Shown here piece by piece: positions 55,560 to 63,796 of a stretch of 64,000 nucleotides of DNA. Location of the stretch: NCBI RefSeq assembly GCF_019880555.1, contig NZ_JAINVU010000002.1:310001-374000 (forward strand), given 5' to 3'. Position 1 is the stretch's first letter. The number at the start of each line of letters is the position of its first letter. This DNA comes from Hephaestia mangrovi (GTDB lineage Bacteria; Pseudomonadota; Alphaproteobacteria; Sphingomonadales; Sphingomonadaceae). The position numbers and the translations under genes are program-made. Below the pieces are notes generated by a model, which was given only the letters and a program-made list of their open reading frames with translations, was not told the origin of the DNA and searched no databases.

Positions 55560-57173
55560 GTGGCCAGCGCTGCGGCAGCGCATACCTGGACGCCGACGCG
55601 ATCGGCCGCAGGGCCATACAGCCCGTGGCTGATCGTGGTGATCATCTCGCTGCCGACCTTCATGGAGGTGCTCGACACCTCGATCGCCAACGTCAGCCTG
55701 GCGCATATTGCCGGCGGCCTGTCGATCTCCAACGACGAAGCGACCTGGGTACTGACCAGCTACCTCGTCGCCAACGCGATCGTCATCCCGATTTCGGGAT
55801 GGCTGAGCGACGTGATCGGGCGAAAACGCTATTTCATGATCTCGATCGCGCTATTCACGATTTCCTCGCTGATGTGCGGGATGGCGCCCAATCTGACGAC
55901 GCTGGTGCTCGCCCGGGTGTTTCAGGGGATCGGCGGCGGCGGGCTGGCGCCGGTCGAGCAGTCGATCCTCGCCGACACCTTCCCGCCGGAGAAGCGCGGC
56001 GTCGCGTTTGCCGCCTTCGCTATCGTGGTGATCGTCGGGCCGGTACTGGGGCCGACGCTGGGCGGCTATATCACCGAGCATTCGAGCTGGCACTGGATCT
56101 TCCTGATCAACGTGCCGGTGGGGATCATCGCGCTGGGCCTCACCGAAATCTTCGTCGACGAGCCCGAAGCGATCAAGGAAGAGCGGCGGCAGCTCTACCA
56201 GCGCGGCATCCGCATCGATTATATCGGCGTGCTGCTGGTCGCGCTGGGGCTCGGTTTTCTGGAGATCACCTGCGATCGCGGGCAGCGCGAGGACTGGTTC
56301 GCCAGCGGGATGATCGTGACGACCGCGATCATCTCGGCCACGTCGCTGATCGCCCTGGTGTTCTGGGAACTCAACCACGACGAACCCGTGGTCGACCTGT
56401 CGCTGCTCAAAAACCGCAATTTCGCGCTGACCATCCTGGTGATGGCGACGACGGGCATGATCCTGTTCGGCACGACGCAGCTGATTCCGCAGATGCTGCA
56501 ACAGGTGCTGGGCTATAGCGCGCTCGACGCCGGGCTGGCGCTGACCGCGGGCGGCGTCGCAACGCTGGTGGCGGTGCCGATCGCCGGACGATTGTCCGAT
56601 AAGATCGATGTGCGGTTCATGCTTTTCCCGGCGTTGCTGGTCCAGGCAGCGGCGCTGTGGAACATGTCGCGGCTGACCGCCGACATCTCGTTCGGCGATG
56701 CGGCAATGGCGCGGCTCTACCAGTCGATCGCGTTGCCGTTCCTGTTCATCCCGATCAATGCGGTCGCCTACGTCGGGCTGCCGCAGCGCAAGACGGCGCA
56801 GGCATCGAGCCTGCTGAACGTGTTCCGCAATCTCGGCGGCACCGTCGGCATCTCGTTCTCGCAAGTGCTGCTGGCCAACGGATTGCAGGTGCATCAATCG
56901 GTGCTGGTCGAGCAGCTCAATCCGCTCAACCCCAATTATACCGACTGGATCCAGAACGCTGCGCCGATGTTCGGCGGCAGCGGACAGCCGGGCGCGATCC
57001 CCGATCCGACGACGCTGGCCGTGCTCTACCAGCAGGTGCAGCGACAAGCGGCGATGCTGTCGTTCCTCGACGTGTTCCACGCGCTGATGATCGTCGTGCT
57101 GATCGTGTCTCCGGTCGCGTTGCTGATGCGCCCGCCCAAGAAGGGGCAGGGTGGAGGAGGAATGGGACATTGA
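55560..57173 (+). CDS. DHA2-family MFS multidrug exporter (EmrB-like)
   Basis: The 537-residue transporter has about 14 membrane spans. MFS motifs are clear: LDTSIANVSL in span 1 (DHA2 motif D1), GWLSDVIGRKR between spans 2 and 3, and motif C in span 5 (VGPVLGPTLGGYITE). It expels drugs or other hydrophobic compounds with proton exchange through the EmrA-like adaptor and the outer-membrane channel encoded next. The GTG start lies one base after the hlyD-type stop. The end overlaps the next gene's TTG start. Substrates are unknown. Confidence 0.94.
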   Translation: MASAAAAHTWTPTRSAAGPYSPWLIVVIISLPTFMEVLDTSIANVSLAHIAGGLSISNDEATWVLTSYLVANAIVIPISGWLSDVIGRKRYFMISIALFTISSLMCGMAPNLTTLVLARVFQGIGGGGLAPVEQSILADTFPPEKRGVAFAAFAIVVIVGPVLGPTLGGYITEHSSWHWIFLINVPVGIIALGLTEIFVDEPEAIKEERRQLYQRGIRIDYIGVLLVALGLGFLEITCDRGQREDWFASGMIVTTAIISATSLIALVFWELNHDEPVVDLSLLKNRNFALTILVMATTGMILFGTTQLIPQMLQQVLGYSALDAGLALTAGGVATLVAVPIAGRLSDKIDVRFMLFPALLVQAAALWNMSRLTADISFGDAAMARLYQSIALPFLFIPINAVAYVGLPQRKTAQASSLLNVFRNLGGTVGISFSQVLLANGLQVHQSVLVEQLNPLNPNYTDWIQNAAPMFGGSGQPGAIPDPTTLAVLYQQVQRQAAMLSFLDVFHALMIVVLIVSPVALLMRPPKKGQGGGGMGH

Positions 57174-58672
57174 CCGCAAAACGCTTGCTCGCCGGCCTCG
57201 CGCCGTTGGCGCTGATGACGGCATGCACCGTCGGGCCGAATTATCACGCGCCCGAGATGGCGGTGCCGGTGTCTTATCAGGGGCCGACGGCCGAAGCGCC
57301 TCCGCCGGGGGCCGAGGTCGATCCGGCGACATGGTGGCGAGCCTATGGCGATCTCGAGCTCGACGCGTTGGTCAAGCGCGCGCTGGCCGGCAATCCCGAC
57401 ATCCAGGTCGCCGCGTCGCGCGTGCGCCAGGCGCGGCTCGCGGAGATCGTTGCCGAGGCGCAGGGCAAGCCGACGCTCGATGCGCAGGCCAATGTCAGCT
57501 ACATCCATTTCTCGAAGAACGCCGGCCTGTCGTCGCTGGCCAAGCAGTTCGGCGGGGGTGGATCGGAATCCGGCAGCGGGTCATCGAGCGGTGGGGTCGC
57601 ACTGCCGGGCGACGGCATCACGACCTATTCGGCCGGGTTCGACACGAGCTGGGAGCTCGATCTGTTCGGCGGTGCGCGCCGCGGCGTCGAGGCGGCGCGG
57701 GCGCGCAAAGAGGCCGCAGTGTGGAACGGACGCGATGCGGCGGTGACGCTGGCTGCCGAGGTCGCCGATGCCTATTTCGCGCTGCGGGCCGACCAGGAAC
57801 GCGCGCGCATCGTCAATGAGGAAATCGCGCGGCAGACGCGGGCGTTGCAGATCGCGGCGCATATTGCCGAGGCCGGTCTGGCGCCGCATGTTGACGTGAC
57901 ACGGCAGAACGCCAGCATCACCAGCCTTCGCGCTACGCTGGAGCCGATCAACGCTGATATCGCGATGAAGAGCCATGCGCTCGGCATCCTGATCGGCGAG
58001 GCGCCCGAGACGCTGACCGCCGAGCTTGCCGCGCCGGCATCAGCGATGGCGCCGGTACCGTCGGTACCGGCGGGGCTGCCGTCCGATCTGTTGCGCCGGC
58101 GCCCCGACGTGCGGGCGGCCGAGCGGCAACTCGGCGCGGCGACGGCGGACATCGGCGTGGCGGTCGCGGACCTCTATCCAAAGTTCAACCTGACCGGGAT
58201 GGCGCAGCTGATCTCCTCGGCGCTTTCGAACCTGTTCACCGGCGACAGTCTGCAATTGACCGGGACGGGGGCGGTACAGTTTCCGTTGCTCGACTGGGGG
58301 CGGCGCAAGGCGACGGTGGGGATGCGCAAGGAAGATCGCGAGCAGGCGTATCTCAATTATCGCAAGACCGTGCTCGGCGCGCTGCGCGACGTCGAGGATG
58401 CGCTGGCGCAGATCGATACCGAGCGGCGGCGCAATGCCACGCTCAATAAGGCGCTCGCCGATAGCGAAGAGACCGCCAAATCGGTCGAGGCGCAATATCG
58501 GACGGGCTTCGTCGCGCAGGATTCGCTGCTGAATGCGGAGACCGATGTGCTCAAGGCACGCGAGCAGGTGGCGATGAGCGACGCGCAGTTGCGCGAATAT
58601 ACCGCTGCCTTGTTCAAGGCGCTGGGCGGCGGTTGGCAAGCCGATGCTGCGAGCTCAGACACGGGCAAGTGA
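57170..58672 (+). CDS. Outer membrane factor lipoprotein of the NodT family
   Basis: Starting at a TTG that overlaps the pump gene's stop, with GGAGGAGG upstream, this 500-residue protein has a lipoprotein signal with lipobox MTAC followed by TVGPNYHAP, typical of NodT/OprM-type outer-membrane factors. Two OEP repeats follow: SWELDLFGGARRGVEAARA in the first and QFPLLDWGRRKATVG in the second. A Gly/Ser-rich insert (about residues 120-142) lies in the first repeat. It forms the exit duct of the tripartite efflux complex. Confidence 0.93.
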   Translation: MTAKRLLAGLAPLALMTACTVGPNYHAPEMAVPVSYQGPTAEAPPPGAEVDPATWWRAYGDLELDALVKRALAGNPDIQVAASRVRQARLAEIVAEAQGKPTLDAQANVSYIHFSKNAGLSSLAKQFGGGGSESGSGSSSGGVALPGDGITTYSAGFDTSWELDLFGGARRGVEAARARKEAAVWNGRDAAVTLAAEVADAYFALRADQERARIVNEEIARQTRALQIAAHIAEAGLAPHVDVTRQNASITSLRATLEPINADIAMKSHALGILIGEAPETLTAELAAPASAMAPVPSVPAGLPSDLLRRRPDVRAAERQLGAATADIGVAVADLYPKFNLTGMAQLISSALSNLFTGDSLQLTGTGAVQFPLLDWGRRKATVGMRKEDREQAYLNYRKTVLGALRDVEDALAQIDTERRRNATLNKALADSEETAKSVEAQYRTGFVAQDSLLNAETDVLKAREQVAMSDAQLREYTAALFKALGGGWQADAASSDTGK

Positions 58673-58683
58673 CGCCCGTTCCA

Positions 58684-58722
58684 TAAAATAAAAATGCCGC
58701 TGCCTGACGAAAGGCGCGGCAT
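58684..58722 (-). terminator. Intrinsic terminator (minus strand)
   Basis: Reading the minus strand, ATGCCGC and GCCT pair with AGGC and GCGGCAT (58694-58722; one bulged base, six-base loop), followed by TTTTTATTTTAT. It is the clearest rho-independent terminator in the window and faces away from the pump operon, so it ends a minus-strand RNA. Confidence 0.85.
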
Positions 58723-58739
58723 CAAGCCCATAATGGTAC

Positions 58740-58764
58740 ACCCGATTCGCTTATCGAATCGGGT
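58740..58764. repeat. Perfect 10-bp hairpin
   Basis: ACCCGATTCG (58740-58749) and CGAATCGGGT (58755-58764) pair perfectly around CTTAT. No T-run follows on either strand. It could stabilise the 3' part of the minus-strand RNA or act on the end of the pump mRNA. Confidence 0.6.
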
Positions 58765-58824
58765 CAATAGTCATGGCTGTGCAAGCACGCCGATAATCGT
58801 CGAACGCCTATCGGCAAAACAGCC

Positions 58825-58870
58825 CGGATCGCATAATTCCCCTTACAATACAAGGGGAAAGCGCGATCCG
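58825..58870. repeat. Compound hairpin within the small minus-strand unit
   Basis: CGGATCGC (58825-58832) pairs with GCGATCCG (58863-58870), and inside it TTCCCCTT (58837-58844) pairs with AAGGGGAA (58852-58859) around a seven-base loop. On the minus strand it begins 17 bases after the stop of the 17-codon ORF, a spacing compatible with an attenuator or a stabilising structure. Confidence 0.7.
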
Positions 58871-58886
58871 AGCTGGCCTGATATAA

Positions 58887-58940
58887 TTACCAGGGGTGGA
58901 CTTCGATGGGGTGTCCAGCCCCGAAAAGCAGCATCATCAT
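58887..58940 (-). CDS. Very small ORF, 17-residue peptide
   Basis: On the minus strand AGGGAGAAACGACA precedes three consecutive ATG codons (58940, 58937, 58934) and a frame encoding MMMLLFGAGHPIEVHPW before TAA. The ribosome site is well placed and the frame lies between a good promoter and hairpins, which argues for translation. The peptide is hydrophobic at the N-terminus and ends with HPW. It has no run of one amino acid, so classic attenuation is not obvious. It could be a leader peptide, a small membrane peptide or a peptide precursor. Confidence 0.5.
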   Translation of the reverse strand: MMMLLFGAGHPIEVHPW

Positions 58941-58980
58941 TGTCGTTTCTCCCTTAGCACGCTCGCGAGAGCGTTGCCGA

Positions 58981-59009
58981 TTATTAAAGCAAAATTAAGC
59001 ATTAGGCAA
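58981..59009 (-). promoter_or_regulatory. Sigma70-type promoter on the minus strand
   Basis: On the minus strand TTGCCT (59004-59009) and TAATAA (58981-58986) are spaced by exactly 17 bases in an AT-rich stretch that contrasts with the surroundings. It points toward the 17-codon ORF, about 40 bases downstream. Confidence 0.65.
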
Positions 59010-59093
59010 CGAATCGACTGACGTGCCGATCCCGCTTTGGGACCGTCGGTATCCTTAAGGGTTCATCAACATCGTTGACCTAGGGAGGGGCGC

Positions 59094-60533
59094 ATGACTC
59101 GCGCGTCTTCCTTCCGGCCTCAGCGTCGTGATGCAGCGTTTCGGCGCGCCGGTGCCGGGGACGACAGATATTTGCCGCCAGTTCGCCCGACGGTGCGGGC
59201 CGAGCGTTCGCCGGTGCGCCAGCGCCGGCCCGTCCACTTCGGCCGTATTCGCAGCCAAGCGACGGCGTCTAATTCGACCAACGGCAACAAGCCGATGGCG
59301 TGGACCTTTCTGTGCACGGTCGAGATCACGAATTTCTCGGAACTTAGACGCCTGTTGGGCGTCACCGAAGCCGCGCAGGTGATCGACGAGGTTGCCGAGC
59401 GCATTTCATCGCTTCTTCCTGCGGCGCGCATACATCCGACAGGGCGGGCAAGCCTCGAATTCGGTTTCGAAAGCGATAACCGGGAGGCTTTGGACGCCAC
59501 TCTGGAGCTGACGCTCAAGCGTCTGGCCGCAAGTCCTGAGTCGGCGGAGTGCGGATATCGGCTCGACGTCGCCCTGGCCGGCGTGGCCTGCCGGCTGGCG
59601 GTAGCGGATGAAGTTCGTATTGCCGAAGCGATCGAGGCGGCGGCGGCGGTCGCGCGGCGCGAGCATCGAATCGTCATCTACGATCTCGACGATGCGACCG
59701 GCTCGCTTGACCGCGCCGGGTTGAACCGGGATCTGGCCGGGGCGATCGCGCGTGGCGAAATGTGCCTTCACTATCAGCCCAAGCTCCACGTTCGCCGCCA
59801 GGAGGTGACCGGCGTCGAGGCGCTGGTGCGCTGGCGGCATCCGGAAAGGGGGCTGATCTATCCCGGCGATTTCATTCCCGCGGCGGAAGAGGCGCGGGTT
59901 ATCGCCGACCTGACTTTATGGACACTCGATCAGGTGATTACGGATCAGCGTCGCCTTGCCGCGGCAGGCCACGATCTGGAAATCTTCATCAATATTTCCG
60001 GGCAATTGCTCAACGATGCCGGGTTTATCGCCGAGGCGTGCCATCGCGTTCGGACCGCCAATGGCAAAATCGGGTTCGAGATCACCGAGACGTCGGTGAT
60101 CCGCGACCCCGAGACGGCGATCGCGCATCTGCGGGAGATCGCGGCGATCGGCGTGCCGATTGCGATCGACGATTACGGGGCCGGGCTGTCGTCGCTCGCT
60201 TATCTGAAGCAGCTTCCTGCGCGTGAGCTGAAGATCGACAAGATGTTCGTCATCCAGCTGACGAGCAGCAATCGCGATCCCCTGATCGTCCGTTCCACGA
60301 TCGACCTTGCACACGCGATGGAGATGGAGGTGACCGCCGAGGGCGTCGAGACGCAGGCGGCGCTGGCTTTACTGAGCGTGATGGGCTGCGACATGGTGCA
60401 GGGGTTTCTGATCAGCCGGCCGGTACCTTTCGACGTGCTGCTCGAATTCCTGGCGGCGGAACTGCCGATCGCGCATTCGGCGCCCACCAAAGGTGCCTTC
60501 AATCAGCCGGCGAGCTTCTGGAAACGTGCCTAG
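59094..60533 (+). CDS. EAL-domain cyclic-di-GMP phosphodiesterase
   Basis: The 479-residue protein has an Arg-rich N-terminus, a middle region (about 70-205) that looks like a degenerate GGDEF domain without its signature, and a full EAL domain (about 215-465). Catalytic residues are in place: EALVRWRHPERG, NISGQLL, FEITET, IDDYGAG (DDFG loop), LKIDK and AEGVET. It should hydrolyse c-di-GMP to pGpG. No sensor domain or membrane span is clear. The stop overlaps the GTG of the histidine kinase gene, so they form one operon. AGGGAGGGG is the ribosome site. Confidence 0.93.
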   Translation: MTRASSFRPQRRDAAFRRAGAGDDRYLPPVRPTVRAERSPVRQRRPVHFGRIRSQATASNSTNGNKPMAWTFLCTVEITNFSELRRLLGVTEAAQVIDEVAERISSLLPAARIHPTGRASLEFGFESDNREALDATLELTLKRLAASPESAECGYRLDVALAGVACRLAVADEVRIAEAIEAAAAVARREHRIVIYDLDDATGSLDRAGLNRDLAGAIARGEMCLHYQPKLHVRRQEVTGVEALVRWRHPERGLIYPGDFIPAAEEARVIADLTLWTLDQVITDQRRLAAAGHDLEIFINISGQLLNDAGFIAEACHRVRTANGKIGFEITETSVIRDPETAIAHLREIAAIGVPIAIDDYGAGLSSLAYLKQLPARELKIDKMFVIQLTSSNRDPLIVRSTIDLAHAMEMEVTAEGVETQAALALLSVMGCDMVQGFLISRPVPFDVLLEFLAAELPIAHSAPTKGAFNQPASFWKRA

Positions 60534-63030
60534 CTGGTTTCCATCGAAATGGTGGCGACGCGTAGGTCCGCTGGCGTTGATCACGTTTGCCCTTGTGGTG
60601 ATTTCGCCCCCCGCTGTCGCCGAGCCGGGTACACACGCCCCTCAAGGTGATTTCGGACAACAGCTCGATCAGATCAAAAAGGCGATGGGGGCCAATCCAG
60701 GACGCGTTCTAAAAGAGGCGCGATCGATCGATCGCAAACTCGCGCGTAGTCGCGTCTCGCCGGAGGAGCGCCGGACTCTTTCCAAAGCGCGCTGGCTGCA
60801 AGGCGAGGCATTGCTTCGTCTCAATGATCCGCAATCGGCTGAGCCGTTGCTCGGCAGCGCCTTCAAGTTGATCGGCGGGGACGACAACGCAACGAAGCTG
60901 CGGGGCGATATCCTGATGTCACGCGGCAATCTGGATACGGCACGCGCGCGCGTGGCCGATGCTTTGCGCGATTATCACAGCGCCTATGATATTTTTCGAC
61001 GGCTTGGTGATGCGCGGAGTGAAGCCATCGCATTGCAAAATATCGCATCGCTTTATCGCGATGCCAACGATTTGCAGAACGCATTGAAATACGACGCGCA
61101 AGCCTCGGAAACATATAAGGGCGATCCTAGTCTAACAGTTTATCTGCGGATCAATCACGGCAACACGCTCTTTCATCTCAAGCGCTACGGCGAGGCCGAC
61201 GCCGAATATCGTGCTGCGCTGGTACTCGCCAAGCGGTTGAAAAGCACGAATCTCCAACTCACCGTCCTGGTGAATATGGCGCTCAACAATGTGTTCGGCG
61301 GTGCGTTGAAGCCGGCCGAGGGCGTATTGCATCAGGGCTTTGCTCTGAGCGCGGCCTCCAAGGCGGATGGCTGGCTGCCACAACTCTATGCGATCAGCGC
61401 CGCTGCGGCGTTTCGTGAGGGTGATCTGGTCCGCGCCGAAGCGGCGATCCGGAAGTCCTTTTCGTCCGACAGCGGCGAATCGGCTATGCTTAACGACCGA
61501 GACGCCCATGAATTTGCCTACGACATCTACAAGAAGCTTGGCCGGGACGACCTGGCGCTGGAGCATCTCGAGGCGCTGAAGAGGCTCGACGACCAGGCCG
61601 CGAGCCTGGCTGCGTCGACGAACAATGCGCTGATGGCGGCGCGGTTCGATTATACCAATCAGAACCTCAAGATCGCCAAGCTCGAAGCCCAGGATCTGCA
61701 GCGCAAGATCACCTACGAACGCGCGCACGCCCGCACCGTCCGGCTGATCTTCATCTCCGCCGGCGGCGTCACGATCATCGTCATCGCGATGTTGGTGTTC
61801 GGCATCGTCACGATCCGCCGCAGCCGCAACGAGGAGCGGGCCGCCAAGGATGCGCTCGCCGAAACCAACGACGCGTTGGCCAAGGCGCTTGCCGCCAAGA
61901 CCGAGTTCCTGGCGACGACCAGCCATGAGATCCGAACGCCGCTCAACGGTATTCTCGGCATGACGCAGGTGATGCTGGCCGATCCCAAGCTCGCCGTTGA
62001 CCTGCGCGACCGGCTGGGCGTCGTCCATTCGGCGGGGGTGACGATGCGCGCGCTGGTCGACGACATCCTCGACGTCGCCAAGATGGAGACGGGGAACATG
62101 ACGATCGAGCAGGCGCCGATGGATGTTTGCGCGGTGCTGACCGACGTCGCGCGGATCTGGCAGGATCAGGCGCGCGAGCGCGGGCTCGAGTTCGTGCTCG
62201 CGCTCGATGATTGCCCCGCGCATGTGATGGGCGACGCGGCGCGGCTGCGCCAGGTGGTGTTCAATCTGCTTTCCAACGCAATCAAGTTCACCGAACACGG
62301 CCGCATCACGCTGAGCGGCAACACCACCGATACCGCCACAGGAAAAATGGTGCGGATCGCCGTTGGCGATACCGGCATCGGCATCGCGCCGGAGAAACTG
62401 GACGAGGTGTTCGAATCATTCCGTCAAGCCGACGCCAGCACCACGCGGCGCTTCGGCGGCACCGGCCTGGGCCTGGCGATTTGCCGAAACCTCGCGCGCG
62501 CGATGGGCGGTGATGTTTCGGTCGAAAGTGCCGTGGGTAAAGGGACAACTTTCACCGTCGATCTTCCACTCGTCGAAGCGAGCGAGGCGTCTGACGACGA
62601 GGGAGCAGGCAAGGCGGAAGACGTGCTGCTGATCGTCGACCGCAATCCGATCACGCGCTCAATGCTCCGCGCCTTGCTGGAAGAGCGGGCAGGAAATGTG
62701 GTGTTCGCGGGGTCGCTCGACGAGGTATCCGAGCGGCTTGCGGCGGGCGGGATCGCGCTGGCGCTGTTCGACGAGGCGACGGTGCGAGCCGCGGGCGACG
62801 ATTGGGCATCGGCGCTCAAGGTTGCGGTTGACCATGCCCGGGATATTCGGACGGTGCTGTTGTGGCGAGCAGCGGAGCCGGACGAGACCGAGCGGATTAC
62901 CGCCAGTGGAATCGGCGACGTGCTGACCAAGCCGATCGCCGGCCCAGCCCTGCGCGACGCCCTGTATCCGGCGATTGAGACGAATGGAGACGAGGGCGGC
63001 GATAGCGACCTTGTATCCGACGCCGCTTGA
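60526..63030 (+). CDS. TPR histidine kinase with degenerate receiver domain
   Basis: From the GTG at 60526 the 834-residue protein has a signal-type segment (about 10-30), a periplasmic TPR-like helical region (about 45-390), a membrane span (about 405-427), HisKA with His467 in TTSHEIRTPLNG, and an HATPase domain with NLLSNAIKF, GDTGIGIAPE and GGTGLGLAI. The C-terminal 130 residues resemble a receiver but IVDRNPITRSML and LALFDEAT show only partial acidic residues; the Asp usually phosphorylated is not clear. It would sense through TPR repeats and pass phosphate to a partner, probably the single-domain regulator encoded next. Confidence 0.92.
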   Translation: MPSWFPSKWWRRVGPLALITFALVVISPPAVAEPGTHAPQGDFGQQLDQIKKAMGANPGRVLKEARSIDRKLARSRVSPEERRTLSKARWLQGEALLRLNDPQSAEPLLGSAFKLIGGDDNATKLRGDILMSRGNLDTARARVADALRDYHSAYDIFRRLGDARSEAIALQNIASLYRDANDLQNALKYDAQASETYKGDPSLTVYLRINHGNTLFHLKRYGEADAEYRAALVLAKRLKSTNLQLTVLVNMALNNVFGGALKPAEGVLHQGFALSAASKADGWLPQLYAISAAAAFREGDLVRAEAAIRKSFSSDSGESAMLNDRDAHEFAYDIYKKLGRDDLALEHLEALKRLDDQAASLAASTNNALMAARFDYTNQNLKIAKLEAQDLQRKITYERAHARTVRLIFISAGGVTIIVIAMLVFGIVTIRRSRNEERAAKDALAETNDALAKALAAKTEFLATTSHEIRTPLNGILGMTQVMLADPKLAVDLRDRLGVVHSAGVTMRALVDDILDVAKMETGNMTIEQAPMDVCAVLTDVARIWQDQARERGLEFVLALDDCPAHVMGDAARLRQVVFNLLSNAIKFTEHGRITLSGNTTDTATGKMVRIAVGDTGIGIAPEKLDEVFESFRQADASTTRRFGGTGLGLAICRNLARAMGGDVSVESAVGKGTTFTVDLPLVEASEASDDEGAGKAEDVLLIVDRNPITRSMLRALLEERAGNVVFAGSLDEVSERLAAGGIALALFDEATVRAAGDDWASALKVAVDHARDIRTVLLWRAAEPDETERITASGIGDVLTKPIAGPALRDALYPAIETNGDEGGDSDLVSDAA

Positions 63031-63094
63031 GTCGATAGAGGGCGGCGGCAATGAATTCACGAGCGAAACGAACCGCAGGTTCCGCGGCTGAACG

Positions 63095-63490
63095 ATGATG
63101 AATGTATTATTCATCGAGGATGATCCGATGAATCGGCGTGTCGTCAAGGACATGCTCGATGTCGCCGGCGCGCAACTAACGGAGGCCGAGAGCGGCGAGC
63201 GTGGACTCGCGCTGATCGATGAGCATAATTTCGATATCCTGTTGGTCGACCTACGCATGCCGGGGATGGACGGATTCGAGGCGATTCGCCGGATTCGCGC
63301 GCGCAATGATGCCAAGGCCAAGCTGCCGATCATCGTGGTGACAGCCGATACCGCCGCCGATCTGCGCGAGCGGTGCCTGGCCGCCGGCGCCGACGAGGTG
63401 CTGTTCAAGCCGGTGGCGATGGATTCGCTGTTCGATGCGATCGGCCGCCAACTCGCGCGCGGTGCCGAAGATGGCGGGATGATCGGCTGA
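63095..63490 (+). CDS. Single-domain response regulator (CheY/DivK-like)
   Basis: The 131-residue protein is one receiver domain. FIEDD holds Asp9 and Asp10, the phosphorylated residue is Asp52 in LLVDLRMPGMDG, Thr84 lies in VVTAD and Lys105 in FKPV. There is no output domain, so it works by protein contacts, like DivK or CheY. It lies 64 bases after the TPR histidine kinase gene on the same strand, and that kinase has only a poor receiver of its own, which supports pairing. The EAL protein upstream may be part of the same pathway. Confidence 0.95.
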   Translation: MMNVLFIEDDPMNRRVVKDMLDVAGAQLTEAESGERGLALIDEHNFDILLVDLRMPGMDGFEAIRRIRARNDAKAKLPIIVVTADTAADLRERCLAAGADEVLFKPVAMDSLFDAIGRQLARGAEDGGMIG

Positions 63491-63524
63491 TCTCCGCGGC
63501 GGACTTTATCAGGAAATCGAATAT

Positions 63525-63598
63525 TGGAGGCCCGAGCCGGAATCGAACCGGCGTGCAAGGATTTGCAGTCCTCTGCGTAACCACTCCGCCATCGGGCC
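63525..63598 (-). tRNA. tRNA-Cys (GCA anticodon)
   Basis: The minus strand folds as a complete tRNA. The acceptor stem pairs GGCCCGA with TCGGGCC, the anticodon loop is CTGCAAA with anticodon GCA, the T arm contains GGTTCGATTCC, and CCA is encoded at the 3' end. The total is 74 bases. The gene is convergent with the response regulator gene. Confidence 0.96.
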
Positions 63599-63796
63599 GG
63601 AGCGGCGCAGATGCGCGGAGGCAGGCCTCGTGTCAACCATCGTGCAGGAATTTTGCGGTTATAGGCGGTTCGGTGCGGGCAAGCCGACATCGAGAGACAA
63701 AGGAAGCTTGGCGGGGCAGGGGTGTCGCGATAGAAGCCGGTCGAGACAAACAGTGTATTGCATGACTATAACAGTTGTGCGACAAAGGCAGGCAAG

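Larger units (their letters stand above)
58684..58975 (-). ncRNA. Predicted small minus-strand transcript (leader/sRNA with a 17-codon ORF)
   Basis: The region 58673-59093, between the pump operon and the EAL gene, shows all the parts of a minus-strand transcription unit: a promoter at 58981-59009, a small ORF with ribosome site (58887-58940), two strong hairpins (58825-58870 and 58740-58764) and an intrinsic terminator (58684-58722). The expected RNA is about 290 bases. It may be a regulatory RNA, a leader or an mRNA for a very small peptide. Not seen in any annotation I know. Confidence 0.5.

Noticed and set aside
58694..58957. 87-codon plus-strand frame after the pump operon
   Set aside because: It runs through the terminator and hairpins of the proposed minus-strand unit, lacks a ribosome site and has atypical composition.
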